From Odoribacter sp. AF15-53 (GTDB taxonomy: Bacteria > Bacteroidota > Bacteroidia > Bacteroidales > Marinifilaceae), in contig NZ_QUHC01000001.1 in the NCBI RefSeq assembly GCF_003479425.1, forward strand, positions 930,001 to 994,000: DNA of 64,000 nucleotides, written 5' to 3'. The notes under the pieces are model-generated. The model did no database searches, had not been told where the DNA came from, and saw only the letters and a program-made list of their open reading frames with translations. This document shows positions 54,152 to 63,178 of this stretch, piece by piece. A program made the translations under genes and the position numbers. Each line of letters starts with the position of its first letter. Position 1 is the stretch's first letter.

Positions 54152-55987
54152 ATGAACTATAATATACAACAATGGTTGCCGACAACCAAGAAAGAAGTTG
54201 AACAACGGGGCTGGAAAAGTATAGACGTTATCCTTTTCACCGGTGATGCTTACGTGGATCACCCCTCTTTCGGGGGAGCCGTGATCGGACGGGTTTTGGA
54301 ATCATTGGGCCTGAATGTGGCCATCGTGCCACAACCCAACTGGCAGGATGATTTACGGGATTTCAAGAAACTGGGTAAACCGAATCTGTTTTTCGGTATC
54401 AGTCCCGGTTGTATGGATTCCATGGTAAACCACTACACGGCAGCCAAGCGGCGACGTTCGGACGATGCCTATACTCCGGACAACCGTAGTGGCGCACGTC
54501 CCGATATGCCCACGATCGTTTACACGAAAATATTAAAAGAACTCTACCCGGATACTCCCGTCATCATTGGCGGTATCGAGGCTTCCTTGCGACGCCTTAC
54601 CCATTATGATTATTGGAAAGATTTACTTAGACCGTCTATTTTATATGAAAGTCAGGCGGATATGCTAGTGTATGGTATGGGAGAAAAACCGATCACGGAG
54701 ATATGCAAAATGTTGCAGAAAGGTATACCTTTCGCAAGTCTCACGAATATACCCCAGACTTCCGTCATCAGGCATAAGGACGAAAAATACGCTACCAATA
54801 AAAAATGGCAGACCATCACGTTGGCTTCACATGAAGAGTGTTTATCGGACAAGCGAAAATATGCTACCAATTTCCGGTATATAGAAGAAGAATCCAACAG
54901 TATTCATGCCGCTAAGCTCGTGCAGGCTGTCGGGAATGAATTGATTATCGTGAATCCACCCTACCCGCCCATGACCACGGCCGAAATCGATGCGATTTAC
55001 GATTTACCTTTCACTCGTTTGCCGCACCCGAAGTACAAGGGAAAAGAGATTCCCGCCTACAACATGATCCGGCATTCAATCACCATGCACCGCGGATGTT
55101 TCGGGGGATGTGCCTTTTGCACGATTTCCGCCCACCAGGGAAAATTTATCGCTTCCCGTTCCGAAGAATCAATCTTGCGAGAAGTACAACGGGTTTGCGA
55201 AATGCCCGATTTTAAAGGAACAATTACCGATCTAGGAGGTCCCTCGGCCAATATGTACATGATGAAAGGCAAAGATTCGGGTATCTGCGAGAAGTGTAAA
55301 CGTCCCTCCTGTTTGCACCCGACCGTGTGTAAAAACCTAAATACCGACCATTCGCATCTTTTGGAGCTATATAACAAGGTTCGAAGGGATCCCCAGGTAA
55401 AACATTGCTTCGTCGGTTCCGGTATACGCTACGACCTGACTATGCATCGCACGGGGAACAAGGAAACTGATGCGGTCAACAGGGAATACCTGGAGACCGT
55501 TATCAAGCATCATGTGTCCGGCCGTTTCAAAGTGGCCCCGGAACACAGTTCCGACAACGTCCTGCACTTGATGCGTAAACCTTCTTTCAAATTATTCCAG
55601 GAATTGACCGCCCGTTTCAATGCGATCAATAAAAAAGAACATTTGAAACAACAAATTATCCCGTATTTTATCTCGTCACATCCCGGGTGTAGCCTGGTAG
55701 ATATGGCCAAATTGGCGATCGACACGAAAGAATTGGATTTCAAGCTAGAACAGGTTCAGGATTTTACCCCTACCCCCATGACGCTAGCCACCGATATGTA
55801 TTATTCAGGTTTTCATCCCTACTCTCTCAGCAAGATAGAATCAGCCAAAACGGAAGCCGAGAAAAAACGCCAGAATATATTTTTCTTCTGGTACAAGCGG
55901 GAATTCAAGAATGAAATTATCGGGATATTGTCGAAACTGAAAAGAAGTGATCTCGTAAAACGGTTATATTCAAATAAAAATAAATAA
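54152..55987 (+). CDS. YgiQ-family radical SAM protein
   Basis: 611 aa. N-terminal domain starting WLPTTKKEVEQRGW with DVILFTGDAYVDHPSFG, which resembles the cobalamin-type domain of related radical-SAM enzymes, then the radical-SAM cluster HRGCFGGCAFCTISAHQG and extra cysteines (GICEKCKRPSCLHPTVC) that may hold a second cluster. The C-terminal part has VAPEHSSDNVLHLMRKP and QDFTPTPMTLATDMYYSG. Widely conserved; the reaction is unknown to me. Confidence 0.93.
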   Translation: MNYNIQQWLPTTKKEVEQRGWKSIDVILFTGDAYVDHPSFGGAVIGRVLESLGLNVAIVPQPNWQDDLRDFKKLGKPNLFFGISPGCMDSMVNHYTAAKRRRSDDAYTPDNRSGARPDMPTIVYTKILKELYPDTPVIIGGIEASLRRLTHYDYWKDLLRPSILYESQADMLVYGMGEKPITEICKMLQKGIPFASLTNIPQTSVIRHKDEKYATNKKWQTITLASHEECLSDKRKYATNFRYIEEESNSIHAAKLVQAVGNELIIVNPPYPPMTTAEIDAIYDLPFTRLPHPKYKGKEIPAYNMIRHSITMHRGCFGGCAFCTISAHQGKFIASRSEESILREVQRVCEMPDFKGTITDLGGPSANMYMMKGKDSGICEKCKRPSCLHPTVCKNLNTDHSHLLELYNKVRRDPQVKHCFVGSGIRYDLTMHRTGNKETDAVNREYLETVIKHHVSGRFKVAPEHSSDNVLHLMRKPSFKLFQELTARFNAINKKEHLKQQIIPYFISSHPGCSLVDMAKLAIDTKELDFKLEQVQDFTPTPMTLATDMYYSGFHPYSLSKIESAKTEAEKKRQNIFFFWYKREFKNEIIGILSKLKRSDLVKRLYSNKNK

Positions 55988-56043
55988 ATATTCATTTTTT
56001 CATGATTAATCATTAACTTTGAATCACGTAATTACAAACGAAT

Positions 56044-56748
56044 ATGCGCTATTATACTTGGATAATGTTATTTTTTCTATTTACTTCATGTGCTCACCAC
56101 AAGGCTGTAAAGAGCAACGAGCGAGGCATGGACTACATTACCCGGGAGCAACCACGAAAAGCCTTACAGGAATTTAATAACGCTATCTCTCTGGATCCTA
56201 ACTTCTTTTCGGCCTATTACAACCGGGCAATTATTCTGGCCAACCTGAAACAGAATCAAGAAGCGCTTCAGGATATCAACTACGTGATCGCCAACGTTCC
56301 CGATCATGCTATGGCCTATTACAACCGGGGTATTATCTATGAAAATCTGGGAGAACCGACAAAGGCAATCAAAGATTACAGTCACGCGATCAACCTGCAG
56401 CCGGATTTGCTGGAAGCCTATCATTACCGCGGGATCGTTCGCTACGGGATGAAAGATTTGGAGGGTGCGCTTGCTGATTATAATAAAGCGATTTCGCTCG
56501 GGTTGAAATCAAGTGCCGTGTATTTCAACCGGGGCGTGATATTTCATCAAAAGGGACAACTCAGCAACGCTATTGAAAGCTATACTCGTTCGATCGAGAT
56601 CGATCCCTCGAACGCCAAAGCCTATTACAACCGGGCGATCTCGAAGCTAATCGTTGATAACTATAAAGAAGCTCTTGAAGATCTGGAAATTTCGAAACGT
56701 TTGGGTTACCCGAAAGCGGCGGAAGTCATTTCACAATATTATAATTAA
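56044..56748 (+). CDS. TPR-repeat lipoprotein
   Basis: 234 aa. SPII signal with lipobox FTSC (about residue 16), then at least five tetratricopeptide repeats with the motif AYYNRGIIYENLGEPTKAIK and variants. Probably a periplasm-facing or outer-membrane scaffold. TAACTTTG at 56014-56021 is a possible -7 box 23 bp before the start. Its 3' end overlaps the convergent hypothetical gene by 23 bp. Confidence 0.9.
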   Translation: MRYYTWIMLFFLFTSCAHHKAVKSNERGMDYITREQPRKALQEFNNAISLDPNFFSAYYNRAIILANLKQNQEALQDINYVIANVPDHAMAYYNRGIIYENLGEPTKAIKDYSHAINLQPDLLEAYHYRGIVRYGMKDLEGALADYNKAISLGLKSSAVYFNRGVIFHQKGQLSNAIESYTRSIEIDPSNAKAYYNRAISKLIVDNYKEALEDLEISKRLGYPKAAEVISQYYN

Positions 56749-57907
56749 TTTTCTCGCACAATAACTCATCATAAGCCTTGCTACAACGATCCTCTATTGT
56801 GTAGGGATATGTCTTGAATTCTTTATCTTGCATTTTTCGTATATTTTGGAACCACGGTTTTTGAGTTTCGTTTTTAACATCTATCCAAATATCACTATAC
56901 TTGTCTTCCGAAAGATTTATGGTATCAAGTAATTTTTTATCTTTAGCAACTTGATCAAAAAAAACTAACAAATCCTTTAACACGAGATAATGCACATATC
57001 CTTTTTTCCTACTGACAAATTGTTTCACGTATAAATAAATGATCTCTCCTCCATCTTTTGTCTTCAAGATTGGAGATCTTAAAATCTCCCTGATCATCAC
57101 TTGCACGGCATTGACCAACGGTTCATCCCAATTTTCTTCATACAAATCCTTGACAACATCTAGTTCATCTATACATTCAGACATGATAAACCCCACGTCA
57201 TAAAGATTCTGGAAACCGTGTCGGATACACCATCTTCGTGTTTCTTCCCGTTGATGATATTGAATTAAAAACATCACGGAAAGTTGTCTACCGAAAAACC
57301 ACATAGGTTTTACTAATTCCATTGATATACTTTCCCAATCCGGGGTAATTTCACTCAAAGACGATATTACATAGAAAACGAATTCCCCGTGTCGACCTAT
57401 CGTTTTCAAGGTTGGTAAAAACATCGGATGATGTGTTCCTCCCATAAGGATGATACCTAATTTCACGACTTCCCGATCAGGAGCCTTACGAACCATCCAG
57501 TAGGCAAATTCAAGAATTTTAGTATTGACTGGTATTTGTCTATTTTCCATTTCCTTAAAGAAAGCCTCGTAATAACCGACGATCGGATTATCTCTCACGA
57601 TCTTGTAAAAGGCAATTTTGGCTTTTAAGTCTTCGCCAATAGCACATGCCATAAAAAGATCTACCAATCTGTTTATAAATTGAGGTTTTACATCTTTTAT
57701 CGGATTAACATAAAGATCCCAGTAGTCGTCACATCCCGGATCGTAGAAACCCCACTCTCCTCTCAACGGAGCGTGGTCGGGTAACTCGTTATCCTCTTCC
57801 GGCTCGAACCCCTTTTGAGTTTCAAGCCCAAGAAGTAATTTCACGTATTCAAATAGAGAGAGTCTGCCTTCCCACGGTAATTTTCCCTTGTCAAATGCTA
57901 GTTCCAT
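56726..57907 (-). CDS. hypothetical helical protein
   Basis: 393 aa, cytoplasmic, no signal or membrane segment. N-terminal motif LPWEGRLSLFEYVKLLLGLET with an acidic HAPLRGEWGFYDPGCDDYWDLYV segment, then many helix pairs (e.g. LEFAYWMVRKAPDREVVKLG, QFVSRKKGYVHYLVLKDLL) suggesting a HEAT-like solenoid. I do not recognise the family. Somewhat AT-richer than neighbours and isolated; overlaps the convergent TPR gene by 23 bp. Confidence 0.75.
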   Translation of the reverse strand: MELAFDKGKLPWEGRLSLFEYVKLLLGLETQKGFEPEEDNELPDHAPLRGEWGFYDPGCDDYWDLYVNPIKDVKPQFINRLVDLFMACAIGEDLKAKIAFYKIVRDNPIVGYYEAFFKEMENRQIPVNTKILEFAYWMVRKAPDREVVKLGIILMGGTHHPMFLPTLKTIGRHGEFVFYVISSLSEITPDWESISMELVKPMWFFGRQLSVMFLIQYHQREETRRWCIRHGFQNLYDVGFIMSECIDELDVVKDLYEENWDEPLVNAVQVMIREILRSPILKTKDGGEIIYLYVKQFVSRKKGYVHYLVLKDLLVFFDQVAKDKKLLDTINLSEDKYSDIWIDVKNETQKPWFQNIRKMQDKEFKTYPYTIEDRCSKAYDELLCEKINYNIVK

Positions 57908-57997
57908 ATCCGCACATTTTAAGTTATTACACCTCCTACATTGTTGCTTTTCTCAAAATTACAAAAAATAATTCCAAAAGCCATGCACGAAGCATAA

Positions 57998-58032
57998 AAA
58001 AAGAGGATTAAGTTTTACTTAACCCTCTTTTT
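57998..58032 (-). terminator. terminator of the TPR gene at 58052
   Basis: Arms of about 16 nt (AAAAGAGG.TTAAGT with ACTTAA.CCTCTTTT) around a TTT loop. The single mismatch becomes a G-U pair in the minus-strand transcript. It lies 20 bp past the minus-strand stop codon. Confidence 0.8.
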
Positions 58033-58051
58033 ATCTATCGGTGTAAATTCG

Positions 58052-58816
58052 TTATTTCTTTTCAACTAACGGGGCAATAGCTTCTTTCACTTGTTTCAAA
58101 GTCTCTTTCACGCTCTCGTTTGCCGGCTCAACAGTTGCAGCCTGATTCAAATAATCCTGAGCTTTTTTGAAATCAGCCAAGGCTTTTGCTTTTTCTGCTT
58201 CATATTTTTCTTTCTCAGAATTAGCGAAAGGAGTTGCTTTTTGGAGAATAGAAGCACCATTATTAAAATAAAGCGTACCCAAGCTCAATAAACCGCGGGC
58301 TTTCAATTGTTTGTTGGAAACCTGAGAACTCTTCGTGAAATTCTCGGCTGCCTTGGCGATATTATTCGCTTTTTGGAATTTTTGTCCCTCTTTAGCGAAA
58401 TAATCGGAATACATCTTTTCCAACTTCACGTTCTGTCCCGGGGTAGCTTTAATTCCATCTTCCAAAGTTTTAAGCATTTCTGCTATCTTGTTCTGGTTTT
58501 CTTGAGCATCAGCTTTTCCTTGATAAGAAGAAGCAACCTTATAATTATTCTTGATTGACATATCAAAATACTTCTCCGCTTGCGGATAATTCTTCAAAAA
58601 CTTATAAGAAAGAAGGGCGACATTATACACACAAGCATCATCCTTGTAATCAATGGCTTTCAAATACTTCTCCCAATTCTCGACAGCTTCCTTGTAATTT
58701 TTTGCCTTGTATGCCGCATTCCCGGCATTTTTTAATTTACCAGACTCATCTTCTTGCGCAAAAAGAGCTCCTCCTACAAACAAGCTCGTTAGAACAAATA
58801 AAAGTAGTTTCTTCAT
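58052..58816 (-). CDS. TPR-repeat protein, predicted periplasmic
   Basis: 254 aa from ATG 58816 (MKKLLLFVLTSLF); the frame extending to 58864 places residues before the signal peptide and is discounted. Signal peptide ends ALFAQ (about residue 20). At least three helix pairs follow (NAAYKAKNYKEAVENWEKYL, LSYKFLKNYPQAEKYF), then a Lys/Glu/Ala-rich C-terminal coil. Resembles the TPR protein after gyrA in build. Monocistronic with its own terminator. Confidence 0.87.
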   Translation of the reverse strand: MKKLLLFVLTSLFVGGALFAQEDESGKLKNAGNAAYKAKNYKEAVENWEKYLKAIDYKDDACVYNVALLSYKFLKNYPQAEKYFDMSIKNNYKVASSYQGKADAQENQNKIAEMLKTLEDGIKATPGQNVKLEKMYSDYFAKEGQKFQKANNIAKAAENFTKSSQVSNKQLKARGLLSLGTLYFNNGASILQKATPFANSEKEKYEAEKAKALADFKKAQDYLNQAATVEPANESVKETLKQVKEAIAPLVEKK

Positions 58817-58926
58817 ATTTTCCGTGTTTTGTTTAACATGAATAAAATCGTTGTTTATGCCCACTAAGATAACACTCTCTTAAGAAATATCAAAAGCATC
58901 TTAACTTATTTTTCACATTTCTCGAA

Positions 58927-59406
58927 TCATTTCACGCTATCTGACTGATAAAGAAGAGACAATATTTTCTTTAAACCCGCCTCGTCTTCCCGGTCAAACG
59001 CCTCTAATTGATCGCTATCCACGTCCAGACAGCCGAAAATGCGCCCTTCCTGATCTCTTAAAGGAATTACAATTTCACTTTTTGATGCGGCGTTACAGGC
59101 TATATGCCCCGGAAATTCTTCCACGTTACCCACGATAACCGTCTCTCCCGAATTAATGGCAGCCCAACAAACACCTCCGCTTCGGAGTTTCTGACAGGCC
59201 ACGGGGCCTTGATAGGAACGAACTATCAAATCGCCATCGACCAACACATACACCCCGGTCCAGAAAAAGGTCTGCATCTTGTGGTGCAACACGGCTTCCA
59301 TGGTCGCTAAACGTGCCCAAATATCTTCCGTGGATTGGATATATTGCTTGATCTGATCATACAAACGATCGTATTTTGCCAGTTTTTTTGAAGTTTCCAT
59401 ATACAA
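58927..59406 (-). CDS. msrC: GAF-domain free methionine-(R)-sulfoxide reductase
   Basis: 159 aa single GAF domain. The three catalytic-type cysteines of fRMsr are present in CQKLRSGGVCWAA and GHIACNAASKSEIVIPL, along with GCLDVDSDQLEAFD near the end. The enzyme reduces free Met-R-sulfoxide, complementing protein-bound Msr enzymes. Start at the first Met or at the Met two residues later. Followed (minus direction) by the 58816 TPR gene after about 110 bp; no obvious operon. Confidence 0.88.
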   Translation of the reverse strand: MYMETSKKLAKYDRLYDQIKQYIQSTEDIWARLATMEAVLHHKMQTFFWTGVYVLVDGDLIVRSYQGPVACQKLRSGGVCWAAINSGETVIVGNVEEFPGHIACNAASKSEIVIPLRDQEGRIFGCLDVDSDQLEAFDREDEAGLKKILSLLYQSDSVK

Positions 59407-59550
59407 ATTAGTTTATAAGGTTCATAAAGTTCATAAGGTTTATAAAGTTGCAAAAGTCCTTAGAACTATATTTATCGGCAGCCAAGCTGCCGTAAACAAA
59501 GCGCCCCGCAGGGGTCCATAGACTTTATAAACTTTATAAACCTTACAAAC
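59407..59550. repeat. family B palindromic intergenic repeat, copy 1 (downstream of pepD)
   Basis: Iterated TTTATAAGGTTCATAAAGTT units on the left pair with TTTATAAACTTTATAAACC units on the right; AAGGTTTATAAAGTT (59435-59449) and AACTTTATAAACCTT (59530-59544) are exact complements. Between them lie a CGGCAGC/GCTGCCG hairpin (59476-59492) and a CCCCGCAGGGG hairpin. GCCCC-x-CAGGGGTCCATAGAC recurs at 61155-61175. Confidence 0.7.
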
Positions 59551-59561
59551 TTTCTAACTCA

Positions 59562-61013
59562 TTATAGATGTTGCAGTATATCCACCAGGTGACTCCACCA
59601 CATTTCTACGGTCTTGATATTTATTTTCTCATCCGGAGAGTGAACGCCTCTCAGTGTCGGGCCGAAAGAGACCATATCCATGTTCGGGTATTTTTCCAGG
59701 AACAGACCGCACTCCAATCCGGCGTGAATTGAACGCACGATAGGTTCTTTACCGAACAAACGCTTATAAGAGTCCACGGCCACTTTCACTACCGGAGAAT
59801 TCGGGTTCGGAGCCCAACCGGGATACCCTTCCCCGTGTTCCACTTTTGCCCCGGCCAACGTAAACACGGATTCCACCATATTGGCAATATTGAATTTCTC
59901 TGAATTAATATCGCTACGTTGTGATGTCGTGATCAATATATTATTGGGCTCGTTAAATCTTACAGCAGCCAGATTCGTGGAGGTCTCAACCAATCCCGGC
60001 ATACGATAACTCATCGAGAATACCCCGTGAGGACAAGCGTATAAGGCATTCAACAACGCCTTGGTACTTTCTTCCGTCAATCCGTTTTCCGGGACTTCAA
60101 TGGATTCCAACGCCAACTGTAATCCCGGTTCGGTAACTTTCCACACATTCTCCATTTCGGCGGTATATATATTGAAATCCGCTCTCACGTGTTCCCGGTG
60201 TTGATTTTCAAACGTGATCACGGCAAATGCCTCCCGGGCGATAGCGTTACGCAAATTTCCTCCCTCAAGCACGGAAACTCGAATCCCGTATTTTGCATTC
60301 AAGTCCCACAAGAAGCGATTTAAAATCTTGATCGCATTTCCCCTACCTTTATTTATATCATCACCGGAATGTCCTCCTTGAAGTCCCTTCACCTGTACTT
60401 TCACTGCAAAAGAATCTGCAGGTGTCTTTTCCGTCTTGTATCCCATATTTATAACGGTATCAATACCTCCGGCACACCCGATAAACAATTCTCCTTCATC
60501 CTCCGAGTCCAGGTTCAAAAGAATATTTCCACTCAGGAATCCCGGTTGTAGAGCAAAAGCCCCAGTCAAACCGGTCTCTTCATCCACGGTGAACAAACAT
60601 TCAATCGGTCCGTGAGCAATATCTGTTGATGTCAAGATAGCCATTTGTGCTGCCATCCCGATCCCGTCGTCAGCTCCTAATGTTGTTCCTTTAGCTCGCA
60701 CCCACTCTCCATCCACGTAGGGTTGTATCGGGTCTTTGTCGAAATCATGAATCGTGTCGGAATTCTTCTCGCACACCATATCCATGTGAGCCTGCAAAAT
60801 CACGGTCGGGGTATTTTCCTTCCCTTTCGTGGCTGGCTTTTTAATCAATACATTTCCCGCTTCATCCCGCTTAGCATCCAGATTGTGCTTCTTGGCCCAA
60901 TCCAACAAATAAGCGATAATCTTTCCTTCTTTTTTTGACGGTCTGGGGACCTGACATATTTCTTCAAAATATCCCCAAACAGCTTCCGGTTTTAATCCTT
61001 GAAAAACTCCCAT
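59562..61013 (-). CDS. pepD: aminoacyl-histidine dipeptidase (M20)
   Basis: 483 aa from ATG 61013 (MGVFQGLKPEAVWGYFEEIC). Metal and catalytic motifs of M20 peptidases: LQAHMDMVCEKN, LGADDGIGMA, TVDEETGLTGA, LDSEDEGELFIGCAGG and HAGLECGLFLE near the C-terminus. It hydrolyses Xaa-His and other dipeptides in the cytoplasm with zinc. Flanked on both sides by related intergenic repeats. Confidence 0.96.
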   Translation of the reverse strand: MGVFQGLKPEAVWGYFEEICQVPRPSKKEGKIIAYLLDWAKKHNLDAKRDEAGNVLIKKPATKGKENTPTVILQAHMDMVCEKNSDTIHDFDKDPIQPYVDGEWVRAKGTTLGADDGIGMAAQMAILTSTDIAHGPIECLFTVDEETGLTGAFALQPGFLSGNILLNLDSEDEGELFIGCAGGIDTVINMGYKTEKTPADSFAVKVQVKGLQGGHSGDDINKGRGNAIKILNRFLWDLNAKYGIRVSVLEGGNLRNAIAREAFAVITFENQHREHVRADFNIYTAEMENVWKVTEPGLQLALESIEVPENGLTEESTKALLNALYACPHGVFSMSYRMPGLVETSTNLAAVRFNEPNNILITTSQRSDINSEKFNIANMVESVFTLAGAKVEHGEGYPGWAPNPNSPVVKVAVDSYKRLFGKEPIVRSIHAGLECGLFLEKYPNMDMVSFGPTLRGVHSPDEKINIKTVEMWWSHLVDILQHL

Positions 61014-61149
61014 AACAAATATTTTAAATTTATGATCCAATCAATTTTTTGATTTATGATTTCCGATTAAGTGATTTCCTCTCACAACACTCTTTTTTCA
61101 TAATCACTGAACCTTCTCATTTTTAGTTTTTCTCTTTTAACTTTTATCT

Positions 61150-61215
61150 TCCTCGCCCCACAGGGGTCCATAGACCTTATGGACTTTATAAACTTTATGG
61201 ACTTTACAGCCCTCA
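61150..61215. repeat. family B intergenic repeat, copy 2 (upstream of pepD)
   Basis: CCTCGCCCCACAGGGGTCCA then TAGACC followed by TTATGGACTTTATAAACTTT units, matching the right half of the element at 59500-59550. Lies between the MarR regulator gene and pepD. Confidence 0.65.
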
Positions 61216-61218
61216 TTT

Positions 61219-61638
61219 TTAGTTGACATTGAGTTTCTTCAAAACCCATATCGCGGACTTCAATTCTTGCGAAGACAAGGTAAAACTCATATCCGTGTGT
61301 ACCTGCTCCACGATTTGACGCAAGGCATGCTGGGCTTCCACCCCTTTTTCCGTGAGTACGACAAAATTACTCCGCTTATCCTCTTTATCCATCTTCCGCT
61401 GAACATATCCCCGTTTTTGCAAAGTATTCAATAATTTCGTGACATTGTACTTATCTTTTTGAAGACGTTTGGAGATGTTTTGTTGATTCACGTGATCCTG
61501 TTCCCACAACACTTGCAAAAGCTCGTATTGCTCCCGGCTGAGATCATAACCGGCATTCAGAAAACTGCGATTCAAAATTTTCGTGTAACCTCTTTCCGCC
61601 TTGCTCAAGAGAGCTACTAATTCACTTACTTCTGTCAT
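61219..61638 (-). CDS. MarR-family transcriptional regulator
   Basis: 139 aa winged helix. LSREQYELLQVLWEQD, QNISKRLQKDKYNVTKLLNTLQKRGYVQRKMD as helix-turn-helix and wing, KRSNFVVLTEKG, and a C-terminal dimerisation helix. Such regulators respond to phenolic or oxidative signals and often act on neighbouring genes; pepD lies 205 bp downstream on the same strand. TAAGTTTG on the minus strand (61670-61663) is a possible -7 box. Confidence 0.92.
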   Translation of the reverse strand: MTEVSELVALLSKAERGYTKILNRSFLNAGYDLSREQYELLQVLWEQDHVNQQNISKRLQKDKYNVTKLLNTLQKRGYVQRKMDKEDKRSNFVVLTEKGVEAQHALRQIVEQVHTDMSFTLSSQELKSAIWVLKKLNVN

Positions 61639-61683
61639 AGTCGTTGCGTTTTATACTATGCACAAACTTAATTATTTTAATTT

Positions 61684-61721
61684 AAAAAGCGGTAATATCA
61701 ACTAAAATATTACCGCTTTTT
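61684..61721 (-). terminator. terminator of the DUF1904 gene
   Basis: 15-bp perfect arms (AAAAAGCGGTAATAT and ATATTACCGCTTTTT) around an 8-nt loop, just past the minus-strand stop codon. Confidence 0.85.
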
Positions 61722-61723
61722 TT

Positions 61724-62053
61724 TCATTTTATCACTTCCCCGTTTTCATAATATCGTTCCTTCTCTAAGAAAGAGAAATAAACATCACTATCCGGATACC
61801 CGGCTTCTTTCAGACACTCGAATATTATTTTTGCCAAAGCATCTTGCTGTTCTACAGGACGTTTAAAATATTCCACCTTCACGAAAGGATACGCTTGCAA
61901 ATGATCGTCTCCTGAAACAAAAGATGAATTCATCACCTCTAAAACAACCGTTTCCCTCGGGCATCCCAAGGTGCTGACAATCCCTGAAATCAACCGTTCT
62001 CCCACCCGGGCCAATTTATCTTTTTCTATCGCATGAAATCTTAAAAAAGGCAT
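61724..62053 (-). CDS. DUF1904/tautomerase-superfamily-like protein
   Basis: 109 aa from ATG 62053 (MPFLRFHAIEKDKLARVGER); the frame extending to 62113 would bury this N-terminus. Pro directly after Met, followed by a strand-helix-strand pattern repeated twice (LRFHAIEKDKL and FVKVEYFKRPVEQQDALAK), recalls the 4-oxalocrotonate tautomerase/MIF superfamily, in which the N-terminal proline is the catalytic base. Activity unknown. Lies 105 bp downstream of the DHH phosphoesterase gene. Confidence 0.75.
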   Translation of the reverse strand: MPFLRFHAIEKDKLARVGERLISGIVSTLGCPRETVVLEVMNSSFVSGDDHLQAYPFVKVEYFKRPVEQQDALAKIIFECLKEAGYPDSDVYFSFLEKERYYENGEVIK

Positions 62054-62158
62054 GTTATTAATTGAAAATACAGAATTGAAAATGATCTTCTCTCCTGCAA
62101 GGTTATACATCATATTATTTAAAGTATCTCTTTTTAATATCTCGTGAAGTAATAATTG

Positions 62159-63178
62159 TCAATTTTCAATTTCCAATTGCTTGAAGAACCATTCTGCCGT
62201 GTCTCGCACTTTTTCCACAACATTCTCTAAAGGTAACGGCATTTGTCCCCCCGCGGCATTCAGATGTCCGCCGCCATTGAAAAACTCCTTCGCCCACATA
62301 TTTACAGGAATATTTCCTTTCGAACGGAAAGAAAGTTTCACCTTGTCTTTTCGCTCGGTGATCTGCACGGAAACAAGCACATCCTCAATAGATAACGGCA
62401 CGTTTACCAAGCCCTCCAAATCCCCGTCTTTATAATTATATAATTCCAATTCCTGAAATGTAATCGGGATCACGGCCACGGGGAAATGTTCATCTATCGC
62501 CAATTTATTCAACAGACAATTCCCCGTCAAACGTAACCGGGAAAGCGTGTTTCGCTGGTAAAGTTGCTCGTGCACGTAATCTTTGTTCAAACCTAAAGCC
62601 AGTAAATCGGCTATCACCCGATAAGTTTCCGGGTGAGAAGAATTGTGACTTAATCCCCCGGTATCAGTTGAAATTCCGGTATAGATAGCATTAGCTATAT
62701 CCGTGTCAATGATTTCTTTACCCCACACGCCGGAAATGACATTATAAAGCAATTCACACGTCGAAGATACACTTGTATCCGAAATGCGATAAGTCACATT
62801 GTCCGGGTCCGGGTGATGATCTATCATGATAACATCACCTTTAAACTCCTTAACCAAAGGTTCTAAATCCCCTTCCCGGCTCACCGTGTTATGATCCAGC
62901 ATGAACAATACATCCGCTTCCCGAAGCCAATGGCGGCACTCTTTCGATCTGTTCTGAAAAGAAATTGCATCCGGAATTCGTTTCAACCATCGCAAGTAAT
63001 CCGGGATATAATCACATGTCATCAATTGCGCACGTATTCCCACTTTATCCAACACCTGCCACAAGGCTGAACACGACCCGACAGCATCACCGTCAGGTGA
63101 AATATGAGGTATTATTACCACTTTCAAATCCTGAGCGGAAAGTCTTTCCTTTATTTTTTCTATGATTGCTTCGTACAT
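62159..63178 (-). CDS. DHH-family phosphoesterase, NrnA-like
   Basis: 339 aa from ATG 63178 (MYEAIIEKIKERLSAQ); the frame to 63232 is discounted. DHH domain with HISPDGDAVGSC, LDHNTVSREGD, the signature VIMIDHHPDPDNVTYR and TGISTDTGGLSHNSSHPETY, then a DHHA1 domain with FRSKGNIPVNMWAKEFFNGGGHLNAAGG. NrnA-type enzymes degrade oligoribonucleotides and remove the 3'-phosphate of pAp with Mn2+. A minus-strand promoter is possible at 63230-63264 (TTTG, 23 nt, TATTTTTG). Confidence 0.93.
   Translation of the reverse strand: MYEAIIEKIKERLSAQDLKVVIIPHISPDGDAVGSCSALWQVLDKVGIRAQLMTCDYIPDYLRWLKRIPDAISFQNRSKECRHWLREADVLFMLDHNTVSREGDLEPLVKEFKGDVIMIDHHPDPDNVTYRISDTSVSSTCELLYNVISGVWGKEIIDTDIANAIYTGISTDTGGLSHNSSHPETYRVIADLLALGLNKDYVHEQLYQRNTLSRLRLTGNCLLNKLAIDEHFPVAVIPITFQELELYNYKDGDLEGLVNVPLSIEDVLVSVQITERKDKVKLSFRSKGNIPVNMWAKEFFNGGGHLNAAGGQMPLPLENVVEKVRDTAEWFFKQLEIEN

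Noticed and set aside
59476..59492. CGGCAGC/GCTGCCG hairpin as an insertion-sequence end or CRISPR-like repeat
   Set aside because: Single occurrence inside the larger family B palindrome, with no transposase and no regular repeat-spacer pattern.
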